DNA of 64,000 nucleotides, from assembly GCA_030427065.1 (NCBI GenBank), contig JAUHWU010000002.1, positions 1 through 64,000 of the forward strand. Reading direction: 5' to 3'. Below are positions 53,393-62,336 of this stretch, in pieces. The stretch's first letter is position 1; every line of letters starts with the position of its first letter. The stretch is from Gammaproteobacteria bacterium. GTDB taxonomy: Bacteria > Pseudomonadota > Gammaproteobacteria > Pseudomonadales > Pseudohongiellaceae. Below the pieces are notes generated by a model. It searched no databases and was not told the DNA's origin. It saw only the letters and a list, made by a program, of their open reading frames with translations. A program made the translations under genes and the position numbers.

Positions 53393-54733
53393 CTAAGCAA
53401 TTGGCAAAAGATGGGTACTCCCACCAATACTGCTTCTTTCAATACCATACAGATGCAGTATGCTGAGCAGCATATTGGCATGTTTTTCAGTATTGTCCGG
53501 AAACAAGATATGACGATTGCCCTTAAACGTCCCATCGATCTTGCCAACCAGAGTAACCGGAATTTTTTCATGGGCATGACGGTGTGAGTTTCCCATATTG
53601 CTTCCCATGTACAACAGAGAGTTATCCAGTATATTACCGTCACCCTCAGGAATATTTTTTAGTTTCTCCAGAAACTCGGCAACAATACTGTAATGGTATC
53701 GATTCATCTTGGCATAGTTGGCGATATTGTCGGGTTTGTCCCCATGATGGGAAGAACCGTGCCATGCGCCGCTTGAACCTGACTGCGGATAGCTAAAGCC
53801 ACTCAAATCGCGCCCCATCATCATGGTGGCAGAACGGGTTATATCCCCCTCGAAAGCAAGGGCGATAAGTTCATACATCAGTCTGAAGTGCAGATCCTTA
53901 TCCTGAGGTATACCAAAAGGGACTTCCTCGCTGGGCTCTTCCACTGAGTTATTAAGGGCAATCTGGATGCGTCGTTCCAGCTCACGGATATTGTCCAGAT
54001 AGTTATCGACCCGTACTTTATCCCCTGCGCCAAGTTCATGTTTAAGTTCAGGGATTTTTGCTGCCACAGAATCAAGAATAGAGGCATCCAGCATGCGACC
54101 ACGCCGTCTTTCCTCAACACTTCCCCCTGTGCCGAACAGTCTTTCAAACGCGACTCGGGGATTTATTTCAGTAGGCAGTGGCTGGGTAGGAGAAATCCAT
54201 GACATGGAATTTGTATAGGCACAGTTATAGCCCCAATTGCAGTTGCCATAATTACCTGCATCCTCCACCCCGAGTTGTAATGAGGAGAGGATGGTGTCGC
54301 GCCCATATTCTTCTGCAATGAGCTGGTCTATTGTTACACCAAGAAAAGGGCTGACAGCATTACGCCGCGGACGGGCGCCGGAAAATATCGCTGCGCCCCT
54401 GGCATGGTTGCCGCCCGGCTCCTCTTCTGTAGAAAAACATTCCGGAATATCCAGACCACTGATCAAGGTGACATATTCGCGCAGGTTTTCCAGTGGTTTG
54501 GTGATGTAGGAAAATTCAAAGTCCGAACCTACTGTAGTGGGACTCCAGTATCCCGGAGCAACACCATGAGGATGCCAGACGCCTATAAAACGTCTTGCCG
54601 GTGCAGCAGATGCCGCTTTAGCCATTGAGGTCATGGCTGGCAACATCGCGTCAAGAAACGGAAGCCCTACGGTTACACCAGCCGATTTAAGAAATGTTCT
54701 ACGTGGCAGCGATTTCCTGGTAATAAATTTCAT
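53393..54733 (-). CDS. Tat-exported DUF1552 protein
   Basis: DUF1552 family protein of 446 aa with a twin-arginine leader (LPRRTFLKSAGVTVGLPFLDAMLP, about residues 9-32). Family motifs are FIGVWHPHGVAPGYW (about 49-63), SGLDIPEC, NHARGAAIFSGARPRRN and SWISPTQPLPTEINPRVAFERLFG, with GSNMGNSHRHAHEKIPVTLVG near the C-terminus. The conserved histidines suggest metal binding, and distant resemblance to sulfatase/phosphatase folds has been noted for related DUF1501-type proteins. No reaction is established. AGGAG precedes the ATG. It follows the DUF1592-type gene by 42 bp, the usual pairing. Confidence 0.9.
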   Translation of the reverse strand: MKFITRKSLPRRTFLKSAGVTVGLPFLDAMLPAMTSMAKAASAAPARRFIGVWHPHGVAPGYWSPTTVGSDFEFSYITKPLENLREYVTLISGLDIPECFSTEEEPGGNHARGAAIFSGARPRRNAVSPFLGVTIDQLIAEEYGRDTILSSLQLGVEDAGNYGNCNWGYNCAYTNSMSWISPTQPLPTEINPRVAFERLFGTGGSVEERRRGRMLDASILDSVAAKIPELKHELGAGDKVRVDNYLDNIRELERRIQIALNNSVEEPSEEVPFGIPQDKDLHFRLMYELIALAFEGDITRSATMMMGRDLSGFSYPQSGSSGAWHGSSHHGDKPDNIANYAKMNRYHYSIVAEFLEKLKNIPEGDGNILDNSLLYMGSNMGNSHRHAHEKIPVTLVGKIDGTFKGNRHILFPDNTEKHANMLLSILHLYGIERSSIGGSTHLLPIA

Positions 54734-54775
54734 ACTGAGCTCCTTAACGGAATATGAGTAATATGGCTGCTGCTT

Positions 54776-57172
54776 TTAATAAGCTGCCAGTTCCTCAACA
54801 TTTTCACTGACTTTCATACGCATTTGAAATTGGGGACTATTGACTACACCCAAAACCAGCGCTGAAAAACGATAATCGTCTTTTTCTGAATCTTTCACTA
54901 TTTTTCTGACGGCAGGCATATCAGAGTATTCAACTCCCCTGCCGACCCCATAAGTCATCAGTTTTTCTACAGCAAAACGCACAAACTGGGGTGAATATTT
55001 AAGCAGCACTTCCCGCAAGCCAACAGGTCCATTGACTGGCGTCCCATCCCAAAGTACTACTTCTGAGTCAATCGGTGTCGATTTACCGCCAAATTGTCGC
55101 GGATGCCCGGCATGAGTCCGGTACTTGCCATCAGCATCGAAATTCTCCAGGGCGAAACCAATACCGTCCATAATGGCATGGCAGGTTGCACAGGGCTCGT
55201 TCTCACGATGCAAAGTAAGCTGGTCGCGCAAGGTTGTTATCTGCTCTTCACCGGTCTCTTCCAGCGCAGGGACATTGGCAGGTGGCGCAGGTGGTGGTGT
55301 ACCTAACAGGTTTTCCAGTACCCATACTCCGCGTTTGACCGGGGAAGTACGGAAGTTTTCTGCCCAGGTCAGGGCCAGAAAACTGCCCTGGCCCAAAATC
55401 CCCCGGCGGTATTCAAATTCGTCACCCAGTTCCACACGGCGAAAATGTGCGCCATAAACGTTTGGCATTCCATAATGCTTGGCCAGCCTTTCGTTGATAA
55501 AAGTGTAATCGGCATCAAGCAGAGTAAGAATACTGCGATCCTCCCGCATAATGCTTTCAAACAACAGTTCTGTTTCCTCCTGGAAACTGTGTCGCAGTTC
55601 GGCATCCCAGTTTGGGTAGTAAATACCGTCAGGAGCTGTCGTGGGCAGATTTCTCAGGTAAAACCATTGCTGGCCAAAGTTTTTAACCAAAGCATCTGCC
55701 CTGGGATCATCCAGCATACGCAAAACCTGCTCCTCAAGAATTTCTGGCTCACTAAGGCGGCCGCTGGCGGCAAGATCAATCAGGGCTTCATCGGGGATAC
55801 TGCTCCAAAGAAAAAATGAAAGCCGGGATGCAAGTTCAAGATCAGTAATGGGATAGACATCCCCATCATTCAATTCGGCGGGTTCATGCTCTCGTCTGAC
55901 CAGAAATTCCGGGTCAGCTAACAAACGACGCAGGGCAAGCTCGATACCATCCTCGAAACTGCCTCCACTGCGACCCTGCGCATAAAAAGTCATCATGGGA
56001 CTGATATCTTCTGAATTGACCGGACGTCGAAAAGCCTGCTTCGCCAGTTTTGAGATAATACGGGTAGCACACTCCGGTTCCTCGTCCGCATTGGCCGGGG
56101 AACAGATAAAGATTTTTTCCTGGCTGACCGAGTTCTCGGGACGTTCGGCGTTAAAGGGGCCCTGTACTTTCATCATGCCGATGGCCGGATGATTGTGAAC
56201 TTGTGGTATGGGATCGTTCTCAACCGACTTTCGGTCATATTGCTGAATCAAACCAATATCCGGCCGGTAGTTGGTCGCCAGGAAGGTAGCCCCCACTAAA
56301 CGCGTACCTGCCTTGACCGGAACCGTCACATCCAGAGAACCGTCCTGACCGCCGCCCATACCCGAGAACACACCGACTCCCGTATATTCAAACAGGTGAA
56401 CGCGCTCGCCATCTATACTCAGTTCAAGTTTTTCTCCTGGTATAAAGCTCCCCATGCCGAAATTCTGCATGGAAAAACTGTACTCCCCATCTGCCGGAAA
56501 ATTATGTTCAACGGCAATACCGCCACGGGTATTCAGGGGCATCCCGTCCAACTGCATGTTCTGGGAATTATCCGCTTCCACGATATAGGTCATTTCGTTG
56601 GGCGAGCTCCAGAAACCTACTGCCATTCTGGCAATCTGGGCAGCGGCTTTGGTATAGGCCTCCAATAAGGTGGGTGATATTGTTAATGAGCCTGCCTGAT
56701 TGTCAAAACCGCGGGCGGAAGAGTCAGCAGGTAAATAGAGCGAAGGATTAATTCGTATACCGGTCAATTCCTCAATAACATTGGCGTATTCACTTTGGTT
56801 TAATCGATGCAATGTTTTGGTGCCGGGATTAATATCGGCGGCGCTGTCTATTTTATTTTCAAGCCACTCTGTTAGCGCCAGGTAATTTCTCTCACTGGGA
56901 CGATCCTGTCCCGGGGGCGGCATCATGCCGGCTCTCATTTTTCTAATGGCTTTTTCCCAGTGTTCGGGATTGCGGGGAATCTCATCAGTCAGGATAGTTT
57001 CAAGATCCAGGCTGCCGGCATAATCTTCGAAATTGTGGCAGCCCACACAATATTCTTCAATTTGGGTGATTTGTCTTCGATCTGTACGGGATTGAGGAAG
57101 TACATTGGTGGAATACAGGAATAATAGTGCCCCTGCAGAAAGCAGTAGTGTTTGGGCTTTAATAAATTTCAT
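54776..57172 (-). CDS. exported DUF1587/1592/1588/1585 multidomain cytochrome-type protein
   Basis: Large exported protein of 798 aa with a signal peptide ending LPQ at about residue 27. The domain order is typical of the planctomycete-type PSD family. An N-terminal haem site is CVGCHNFEDYAGSLDLE (Cys42, Cys45, His46). DUF1587 has LHRLNQSEYANVIEELTGI and a carbohydrate-binding-like beta domain follows. DUF1595 and DUF1592 come next (ELASRLSFFLWSSIPDE, QQWFYLRNL). DUF1588 has RGVWVLENLLGTPPPAPP with a second haem site CATCHAIMDGIGFALENFD. DUF1585 ends the protein (YGVGRGVEYSDMPAVRKIV). Substrate and activity are unknown. It heads the four-gene operon and is divergent from a TetR gene across two palindromes. 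Confidence 0.92.
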   Translation of the reverse strand: MKFIKAQTLLLSAGALLFLYSTNVLPQSRTDRRQITQIEEYCVGCHNFEDYAGSLDLETILTDEIPRNPEHWEKAIRKMRAGMMPPPGQDRPSERNYLALTEWLENKIDSAADINPGTKTLHRLNQSEYANVIEELTGIRINPSLYLPADSSARGFDNQAGSLTISPTLLEAYTKAAAQIARMAVGFWSSPNEMTYIVEADNSQNMQLDGMPLNTRGGIAVEHNFPADGEYSFSMQNFGMGSFIPGEKLELSIDGERVHLFEYTGVGVFSGMGGGQDGSLDVTVPVKAGTRLVGATFLATNYRPDIGLIQQYDRKSVENDPIPQVHNHPAIGMMKVQGPFNAERPENSVSQEKIFICSPANADEEPECATRIISKLAKQAFRRPVNSEDISPMMTFYAQGRSGGSFEDGIELALRRLLADPEFLVRREHEPAELNDGDVYPITDLELASRLSFFLWSSIPDEALIDLAASGRLSEPEILEEQVLRMLDDPRADALVKNFGQQWFYLRNLPTTAPDGIYYPNWDAELRHSFQEETELLFESIMREDRSILTLLDADYTFINERLAKHYGMPNVYGAHFRRVELGDEFEYRRGILGQGSFLALTWAENFRTSPVKRGVWVLENLLGTPPPAPPANVPALEETGEEQITTLRDQLTLHRENEPCATCHAIMDGIGFALENFDADGKYRTHAGHPRQFGGKSTPIDSEVVLWDGTPVNGPVGLREVLLKYSPQFVRFAVEKLMTYGVGRGVEYSDMPAVRKIVKDSEKDDYRFSALVLGVVNSPQFQMRMKVSENVEELAAY

Positions 57173-57349
57173 TATTCCCCCCGGAAAATGTAATCAGCCA
57201 GCTTGGCGCCTGTCTTTATATGCCAGGTATTATTTTTTTATTTCTATAGAGTTTTGGCATTTATTATTAGCTAAATTCAAGCGTTGCGTTTTATCGATGC
57301 AAGTAATAAGAGCGTTACTGAGTACTTGCTTATTATTATGAACGATTGT

Positions 57350-57371
57350 TTACTAAACAACTGTTTAGTAA
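57350..57371. promoter_or_regulatory. TetR-type operator palindrome
   Basis: Perfect 10-base arms TTACTAAACA and TGTTTAGTAA surround an AC centre. It lies in the 257-bp divergent region, 179 bp from the DUF1592-type start and about 60 bp before the TetR start codon. Size and symmetry fit a TetR dimer site. Confidence 0.8.
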
Positions 57372-57392
57372 TCTACATTTACTACCACAACA

Positions 57393-57410
57393 GGTCAATA
57401 CAAATTGACC
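57393..57410. promoter_or_regulatory. second inverted repeat before tetR, candidate operator
   Basis: GGTCAATACAAATTGACC has GGTCAA/TTGACC arms around six bases, 20 bp before the TTG start of the TetR gene, where it could block transcription or be an autoregulatory site. Confidence 0.55.
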
Positions 57411-57429
57411 AAAAATACGGAGCAGATAG

Positions 57430-58071
57430 TTGTCTCAAGCCATCACTACAGAGAAAAGGGCCAGGGTAGCCGAGGTTACAAAGGAAACGATCCTGGTTAC
57501 CGCTTTTTCGCTTTTTGCTGACAGGGGATTTAGCGGAACATCCATGCGCGATATCGCTCTGGCTGTCAAAATTACTCCTGCTGCGCTGTACTATCACTTC
57601 CCCAACAAAAAAGCGCTGCACAAGGCCACTCTAACCTATGCATACAAAGGGCGCTCGACTCCTGCTGTGTCAATGTTATTGGCAAATACGGCAAACAACA
57701 GCCCGCTTGAAACACTGGAACGCTTTATCTTAAGGCTCTGTGAACGGTTCAATGATGACAAGGAGTTCATGCGAATTGTGCAATGGAACCTGTTGGATGC
57801 AGAGCATGATGACAGTATCCGTAATATCCTCATCCATGAGGTTTACCAATCCCACTTTTCCTCACTGGAAACTTTTCTTGAACAAATAGCACCAGAGAAA
57901 AATTGCAACCAGCTAGCTACTTTCATTTTTGGCATGGTAATGCAGAATTATTTCACGCTACCTATCAGAAGATGTATTAAAGGTCACAAACCACAGGAAG
58001 AAAAACCTGGGGAAGTAACGCAGTTAATCATGGACTTGCTCAAAAACGGCCTGGTATCCGATATATCCTGA
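57430..58071 (+). CDS. TetR family regulator
   Basis: TetR-type regulator of 213 aa. The DNA-binding domain (about residues 15-60) reads TILVTAFSLFADRGFSGTSMRDIALAVKITPAALYYHFPNKKAL when joined across its helices, a canonical helix-turn-helix. The C-terminal helical domain (about 75-205) would hold the ligand pocket. Translation begins at TTG; no in-frame ATG lies before the DNA-binding domain. It is divergent from the DUF1592-DUF1552-cytochrome-ankyrin operon and is its likely repressor, acting on the palindromes at 57350 and 57393. The ligand may be that operon's substrate. Confidence 0.88.
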   Translation: MSQAITTEKRARVAEVTKETILVTAFSLFADRGFSGTSMRDIALAVKITPAALYYHFPNKKALHKATLTYAYKGRSTPAVSMLLANTANNSPLETLERFILRLCERFNDDKEFMRIVQWNLLDAEHDDSIRNILIHEVYQSHFSSLETFLEQIAPEKNCNQLATFIFGMVMQNYFTLPIRRCIKGHKPQEEKPGEVTQLIMDLLKNGLVSDIS

Positions 58072-58093
58072 ACAGATTCGTCGCCCCCTGCCT

Positions 58094-59881
58094 TCATTCA
58101 TTATGGAATTTATTAGTCAGCCAGACTGTCTGATAGGGTTTGAGTATGAGGCTTGTCTGCCCTACTTCCAGCTCCTGCTTGCTCAGCAGATCCTGCCAGC
58201 TTTCAGTAATCACCAGATTTAACGAGCTTAACAAAACTTCTCTGGGTTGGGCGGTAATATTATTCAAACAGAAAATACTCTGATCGCGTTTGAGGCTTTG
58301 ACGCCAGAAAGCAAACACTTCGTCGCCGATATGCAGGGTGAACATAATGGCGTTGGGATGAAAAGCCTTTTGCTGTTTACGAATCTTTATCAGGCGTTTC
58401 AGCTCATTAAAAATCCGGCGGTGATGAGTGTCATCCCGCAAGCGCGATTCCAGCTCATCTACATCCCAGTTATGGCGATTAAGCGCCCGGTTATTATTGG
58501 TATGACTAAATTTTTCATAATCATTTTCTGTGCCAAGCAGACTGTGAATATAAAATGCCGGAACCCCCTCAACAGCCAGCATGATGGCATGAATGCAGAT
58601 AAACCTGGCTTCCTGAAACCCGTCATCAGGATTATTCAGTGTGCCCTTAAGCGCATCAAATAAGCTGATATTTATTTCATAGGGCTTCGCCTCACCATTT
58701 TCGAGGGTACGCCATGACACCCTGCCGCCATTATTTTCCATGAGTCCCATAAGATGGCCCAACTCATCCTCCTCAATCAACCCTTCCAGCGGGCGCAGGC
58801 CAATGCCGTCATGTGAGGCAATAAAATTAAAGAAAGTTGTCCCTTTTTGTGCAGGCGGCATACTCATCATCCAGCTTTTCAGCGCATGACAGTTACCGGT
58901 CACCAGCGTGTTCAATAACAGCGGCGGAAGTGAAAAGTTATAGACAAGATGTGCTTCGTTGGCATTGCCAAAATAGGAAATATTTTCCACATTGGGGATA
59001 TTGGTTTCCGTAATGATAATTGCCCCGGGGCTATGATATTCCACCAGCGTTCTGATCAAGCGGACAATTTCATGGGTCTGGTTTAGGTTGAGACAACTGC
59101 TGCCTTCTTCTTTCCAAAGAAATGCCACGGCATCCAGACGAAATATCTTTACGCCTCTCTCCAGATAAAGACGAATGATCTTCACCATCTCAAGAAGCAC
59201 GGCAGGATTTCTGAAGTTCAGGTCAGGCTGATCATGACTAAATGTGCACCAGATATGCTTGACGCCATCGAGAGTCTGTACTTCCCGGAGTATGGGAGTG
59301 GTTCTCGGACGAACCACATTGGACACATCTAAATCCTGGTCCACTGCCAGAAAATAATCCTTCCCCGGACGTTTGTTCATTTTCAGTTGTTCAAACCAGC
59401 GTCCCATTGCCGAACAATGATTGATGACCAGATCAGACATTAAACTGAATTTTTTCGATATCCTGCCTATGTGCCCCCAGTCGCCGTAACTTTCATTAAC
59501 CTGGGTGTAATCAATAACGGCAAAGCCATCGTCAGAGCTGAAGGGAAAGAACGGCAAAATATGTACCCAGGAGATTACATCCTTCAGATGCCTGTCCAGG
59601 AAGCGGCTGAGTGTAACGAGGGGCCTCTCGTCGTCCTTAAGAAAGGAATTGGCATAGGTAATGACGGCAATATCTGTTTCGTTCCAGTTATTTTTGTGCC
59701 AACGGGGTTTTGCACACTCATTGTCCAGGCCCATTTTTTTTAGCAACTGCTCGGTGAGTTTTACCGTATCCAGTTGCGGATAGATAAGTGACAGATGCCC
59801 GATCACTCTATGCTGCAATTCCTTTTGCAACTGTTGCTTTCGTTCTTTCCCTTGCTGTTCTTTTTTTCTGGATTTAGTCAT
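58094..59881 (-). CDS. GH13_18 glycoside phosphorylase, probably glucosylglycerate phosphorylase
   Basis: GH13 subfamily 18 phosphorylase of 595 aa, the sucrose phosphorylase / glucosylglycerate phosphorylase group. The nucleophile is Asp250 (FRLDAVAF), the acid/base is Glu292 (ITETNIPN) and the transition-state stabiliser is Asp358 (SHDGIG). HILPFFPFSSDDGFAVIDY is the subfamily hallmark near residue 108. It is longer than sucrose phosphorylases (about 500) and closer to glucosylglycerate enzymes, with an extra basic N-terminus. The neighbouring GpgS and phosphatase genes make glucosylglycerate the likely substrate: phosphorolysis would give glucose-1-phosphate and glycerate. Sucrose cannot be excluded from sequence alone. 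Confidence 0.85.
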   Translation of the reverse strand: MTKSRKKEQQGKERKQQLQKELQHRVIGHLSLIYPQLDTVKLTEQLLKKMGLDNECAKPRWHKNNWNETDIAVITYANSFLKDDERPLVTLSRFLDRHLKDVISWVHILPFFPFSSDDGFAVIDYTQVNESYGDWGHIGRISKKFSLMSDLVINHCSAMGRWFEQLKMNKRPGKDYFLAVDQDLDVSNVVRPRTTPILREVQTLDGVKHIWCTFSHDQPDLNFRNPAVLLEMVKIIRLYLERGVKIFRLDAVAFLWKEEGSSCLNLNQTHEIVRLIRTLVEYHSPGAIIITETNIPNVENISYFGNANEAHLVYNFSLPPLLLNTLVTGNCHALKSWMMSMPPAQKGTTFFNFIASHDGIGLRPLEGLIEEDELGHLMGLMENNGGRVSWRTLENGEAKPYEINISLFDALKGTLNNPDDGFQEARFICIHAIMLAVEGVPAFYIHSLLGTENDYEKFSHTNNNRALNRHNWDVDELESRLRDDTHHRRIFNELKRLIKIRKQQKAFHPNAIMFTLHIGDEVFAFWRQSLKRDQSIFCLNNITAQPREVLLSSLNLVITESWQDLLSKQELEVGQTSLILKPYQTVWLTNKFHNE

Positions 59882-59948
59882 AACCCTTTTTTACTGCCTG
59901 TTTTGAATAAAGCCTTGTACTGACGGCATAATCAACTGATCCGGAACT

Positions 59949-61169
59949 TTACTGGTACTGCTTTAAATCCTGCTCTACCGCAGCCACAAAATTATCACCC
60001 AATTCAGGCAGTGCACTATTTACGCGTGTCCAGCTTGGAATAAACGGGGTTTCCTGGGGATTTTCGAGAAAGTAATGCCCTGCTTTCATTATATTTTCAG
60101 CAAACAATTCCACCGCTTTTTCTTCATTATGTATATCCAGGGTAAGACCATTGATCATGGCATCGCTGTGATAGGAGTCGACCATGTCCAGTGCCATACG
60201 ATAATAAGTCGCTTTGAGAGTACGAAAGGTTTCCAGTGAAAGAACCACGCCGGTAGTTGCCAGCTTGCGGAAAATTGCTTTGCTGATATCAATGGACATG
60301 CGGGACAGACCACCAGTTTCATCATCATAGGAGACATCCTGATGCTTGTGGTCATAGATATCAGCAATATCTACCTGGCACAGGTGGTTATTTGAGTAGT
60401 TGCGATATGTCTCGGAAAGTACGCCGATTTCCAGACCCCAGTCACTTGGAATGCGAATACCTTGCAGCACATCCACTCGCATGGAAAACTCACCTGCCAG
60501 GGGATAACGGTAGCTGTCCATATATTCAAGATAGTCATGCATACCAATAATTTTTTTCAAGGCCCTGAGCAGAGGCGTGACCAGGAGTCGGCAAACACGC
60601 CCATTGATAGTGCCATTTGCCACGCGGGCATAGTAGCCCTTACAGAATTCGTAGCTGAATGCAGGATTGGCGACCGGATAAATAAGTCTGGCAAGCATGT
60701 CACGGCTATAGGTAACAATGTCGCAGTCATGCAAGGCGATCGCTTCGGCCTTTCCCTGGTTTAACAGGTAGCCCATGCAATACCAGACATTTCGCCCTTT
60801 ACCCATCTGCTTGGGTTCAAGCCCCAGCTTCGACAATTCACCATCCAGCGCTTTGAGTCTGGGTCCATCATTCCACAACACGACGTGCTCCTGGGGCAAC
60901 ACCTTGAAAAACTCCAGGGCTTTCTTGTACTGTGACTCATCAGCCCGATCGAGACCAATGACAATCTGGGTCAGGTAGGGAACCCTGGCAAGCTCAGCAA
61001 CAATATTATCCATGGCCGGTCCTTCAAGCTCTGAGTACAGACAAGGCAGAATCAGTGCCATAGGCCGGGTCTTCGCGAACTGCACAAGTTCTGCCTCTAA
61101 TGCTTCTACAGGCCTGTCGCTAAGATTATGCAGCGTCGTGATGACACCGTCTTGATGAAAATCTCCCAT
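59949..61169 (-). CDS. gpgS: glucosyl-3-phosphoglycerate synthase (GT81)
   Basis: Retaining glycosyltransferase of 406 aa, family GT81, which joins glucose from an NDP-glucose to 3-phosphoglycerate, the first step to the osmolyte glucosylglycerate. The GT-A metal motif is Asp148-x-Asp150 in LHDCDIVTY. GLDRADESQ, the nucleotide-binding MGKGRNVWYCMGYLL and SDWGLEIGVLSE (catalytic-side acidic region) match the family. It is translationally coupled to the HAD phosphatase upstream (TAATG) and precedes the phosphorylase gene by 67 bp. Mannosyl-3-phosphoglycerate synthases belong to GT55 and look different, supporting the glucosyl assignment. Confidence 0.92.
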   Translation of the reverse strand: MGDFHQDGVITTLHNLSDRPVEALEAELVQFAKTRPMALILPCLYSELEGPAMDNIVAELARVPYLTQIVIGLDRADESQYKKALEFFKVLPQEHVVLWNDGPRLKALDGELSKLGLEPKQMGKGRNVWYCMGYLLNQGKAEAIALHDCDIVTYSRDMLARLIYPVANPAFSYEFCKGYYARVANGTINGRVCRLLVTPLLRALKKIIGMHDYLEYMDSYRYPLAGEFSMRVDVLQGIRIPSDWGLEIGVLSETYRNYSNNHLCQVDIADIYDHKHQDVSYDDETGGLSRMSIDISKAIFRKLATTGVVLSLETFRTLKATYYRMALDMVDSYHSDAMINGLTLDIHNEEKAVELFAENIMKAGHYFLENPQETPFIPSWTRVNSALPELGDNFVAAVEQDLKQYQ

Positions 61170-61981
61170 TATTGTGTCCCTTGTTTTTTATTTAATAATT
61201 CAAGTAAAGCTTCATTCCATCCAACCGGTCCATAGCCAGTGGTGTGAATCACATTTTCCTGTGCTAATGCAGGAAAAGCTTTTACCGGCGACTTGATCAG
61301 TATTGGAAATTCTGCGAGTTCAAGCATGGAAATATCATTTTCACTGTCACCCAGTGCGATCACCTTGCAAGAGTGGCCGGTTTTTTCATGATAATAATCT
61401 TTCAGCCAGCTGACTGCCTTTCCCTTATCGCACCCGGCGGAAACGTGAACAAAGCGCCCGCCCTGCTGGGTATCCAGTCCCAGCTTATTCAGGATTTGCT
61501 GAAACTCCTTTAAATGCTCCGCGCTGTCCTGCCACTTTAACGGCTCGCCAAACTCTCTGTGCATGGCTTTTGCAGCGCTGTCTTCATCCAGGCCTGTTAC
61601 GTCCATCAGATCAGACAAGGACATGTCATTGAAACCGGTAAAACGAAACTTTTTACCCTCATCAGAACGTTTTATTTTGCCAAGAATTGCCAGAATATCA
61701 GCACGATTCATACCAAAGACTATGCGTCTGTAGTTATGCTCATCAGGCCCATCACAGGGGAGATACACTGCAGCACCATTTTCTGCGATAAAGGGATCCT
61801 GCAGGTCCAATACCTTTCTTAATGGCAGCATTTCAGCGGCGGTTTTACTGCTGCACAGAATCAGGGGGATATGCCTTGATTTAAGCAGGTTCAGCGCTTC
61901 CTGTGCCGCATGCCAGGCATAAGTATGGTGATCCAGCAAGGTACCATCCAGGTCAGATACGACGATATATTCCTGCTTCAT
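61169..61981 (-). CDS. HAD phosphatase, glucosyl/mannosyl-3-phosphoglycerate phosphatase
   Basis: HAD superfamily IIB phosphatase of 270 aa (MpgP/GpgP group). It would remove the phosphate from glucosyl-3-phosphoglycerate made by the adjacent GpgS. Motif I is Asp10-x-Asp12 (SDLDGTLLD), motif II is LILCSSKTAAEM, and motif IV is IALGDSENDISML. FIAENGAAVYLP is the conserved cap-side segment. First gene of the glucosylglycerate operon; its stop overlaps the GpgS start by one base. The enzyme is cytoplasmic and Mg-dependent by family knowledge. Confidence 0.9.
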   Translation of the reverse strand: MKQEYIVVSDLDGTLLDHHTYAWHAAQEALNLLKSRHIPLILCSSKTAAEMLPLRKVLDLQDPFIAENGAAVYLPCDGPDEHNYRRIVFGMNRADILAILGKIKRSDEGKKFRFTGFNDMSLSDLMDVTGLDEDSAAKAMHREFGEPLKWQDSAEHLKEFQQILNKLGLDTQQGGRFVHVSAGCDKGKAVSWLKDYYHEKTGHSCKVIALGDSENDISMLELAEFPILIKSPVKAFPALAQENVIHTTGYGPVGWNEALLELLNKKQGTQ

Positions 61982-62336
61982 CTTTTATTTTGACCTTGAA
62001 AAAACTATATTGGCTGCTGGTTTGAGACGGTTATTGTTGCTAAACATTTAATCACTCTTGCTTTCATTATTCTTGTCAGGCCAGATACTGCAAGATTGAT
62101 TCCGCTTCATCATGGTCGGAAATGGCCGGATTGAGCCTTGATGCCTCAATCAGTGTTACAAAATGGTGCGCACTTTGCCAGCATGCCTGAAATCAGTGCT
62201 TCATGTGTGATAATTATGTAGAGCAGTTGCCCCCTGACCTGCTTTAAATCATAAAATCACATAATCATTTAATCAGCACAGGGCAATAAACGCCCCTGGG
62301 CCAACACCTTAAACTAACAACAGGCAAACAATAACC
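61982..62336. other. spacer with promoters; possible tiny gene remnant
   Basis: A 355-bp divergent region between the glucosylglycerate operon and the flavin reductase gene. On the minus strand 62204-62076 a 42-codon frame reads MKH, stop, then FQACWQSAHHF and ISDHDEAESILQYLA before its terminal stop. It has protein-like composition but an early in-frame TGA, so it is at best a broken small gene. No clear terminator or operator was seen. Confidence 0.35.
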
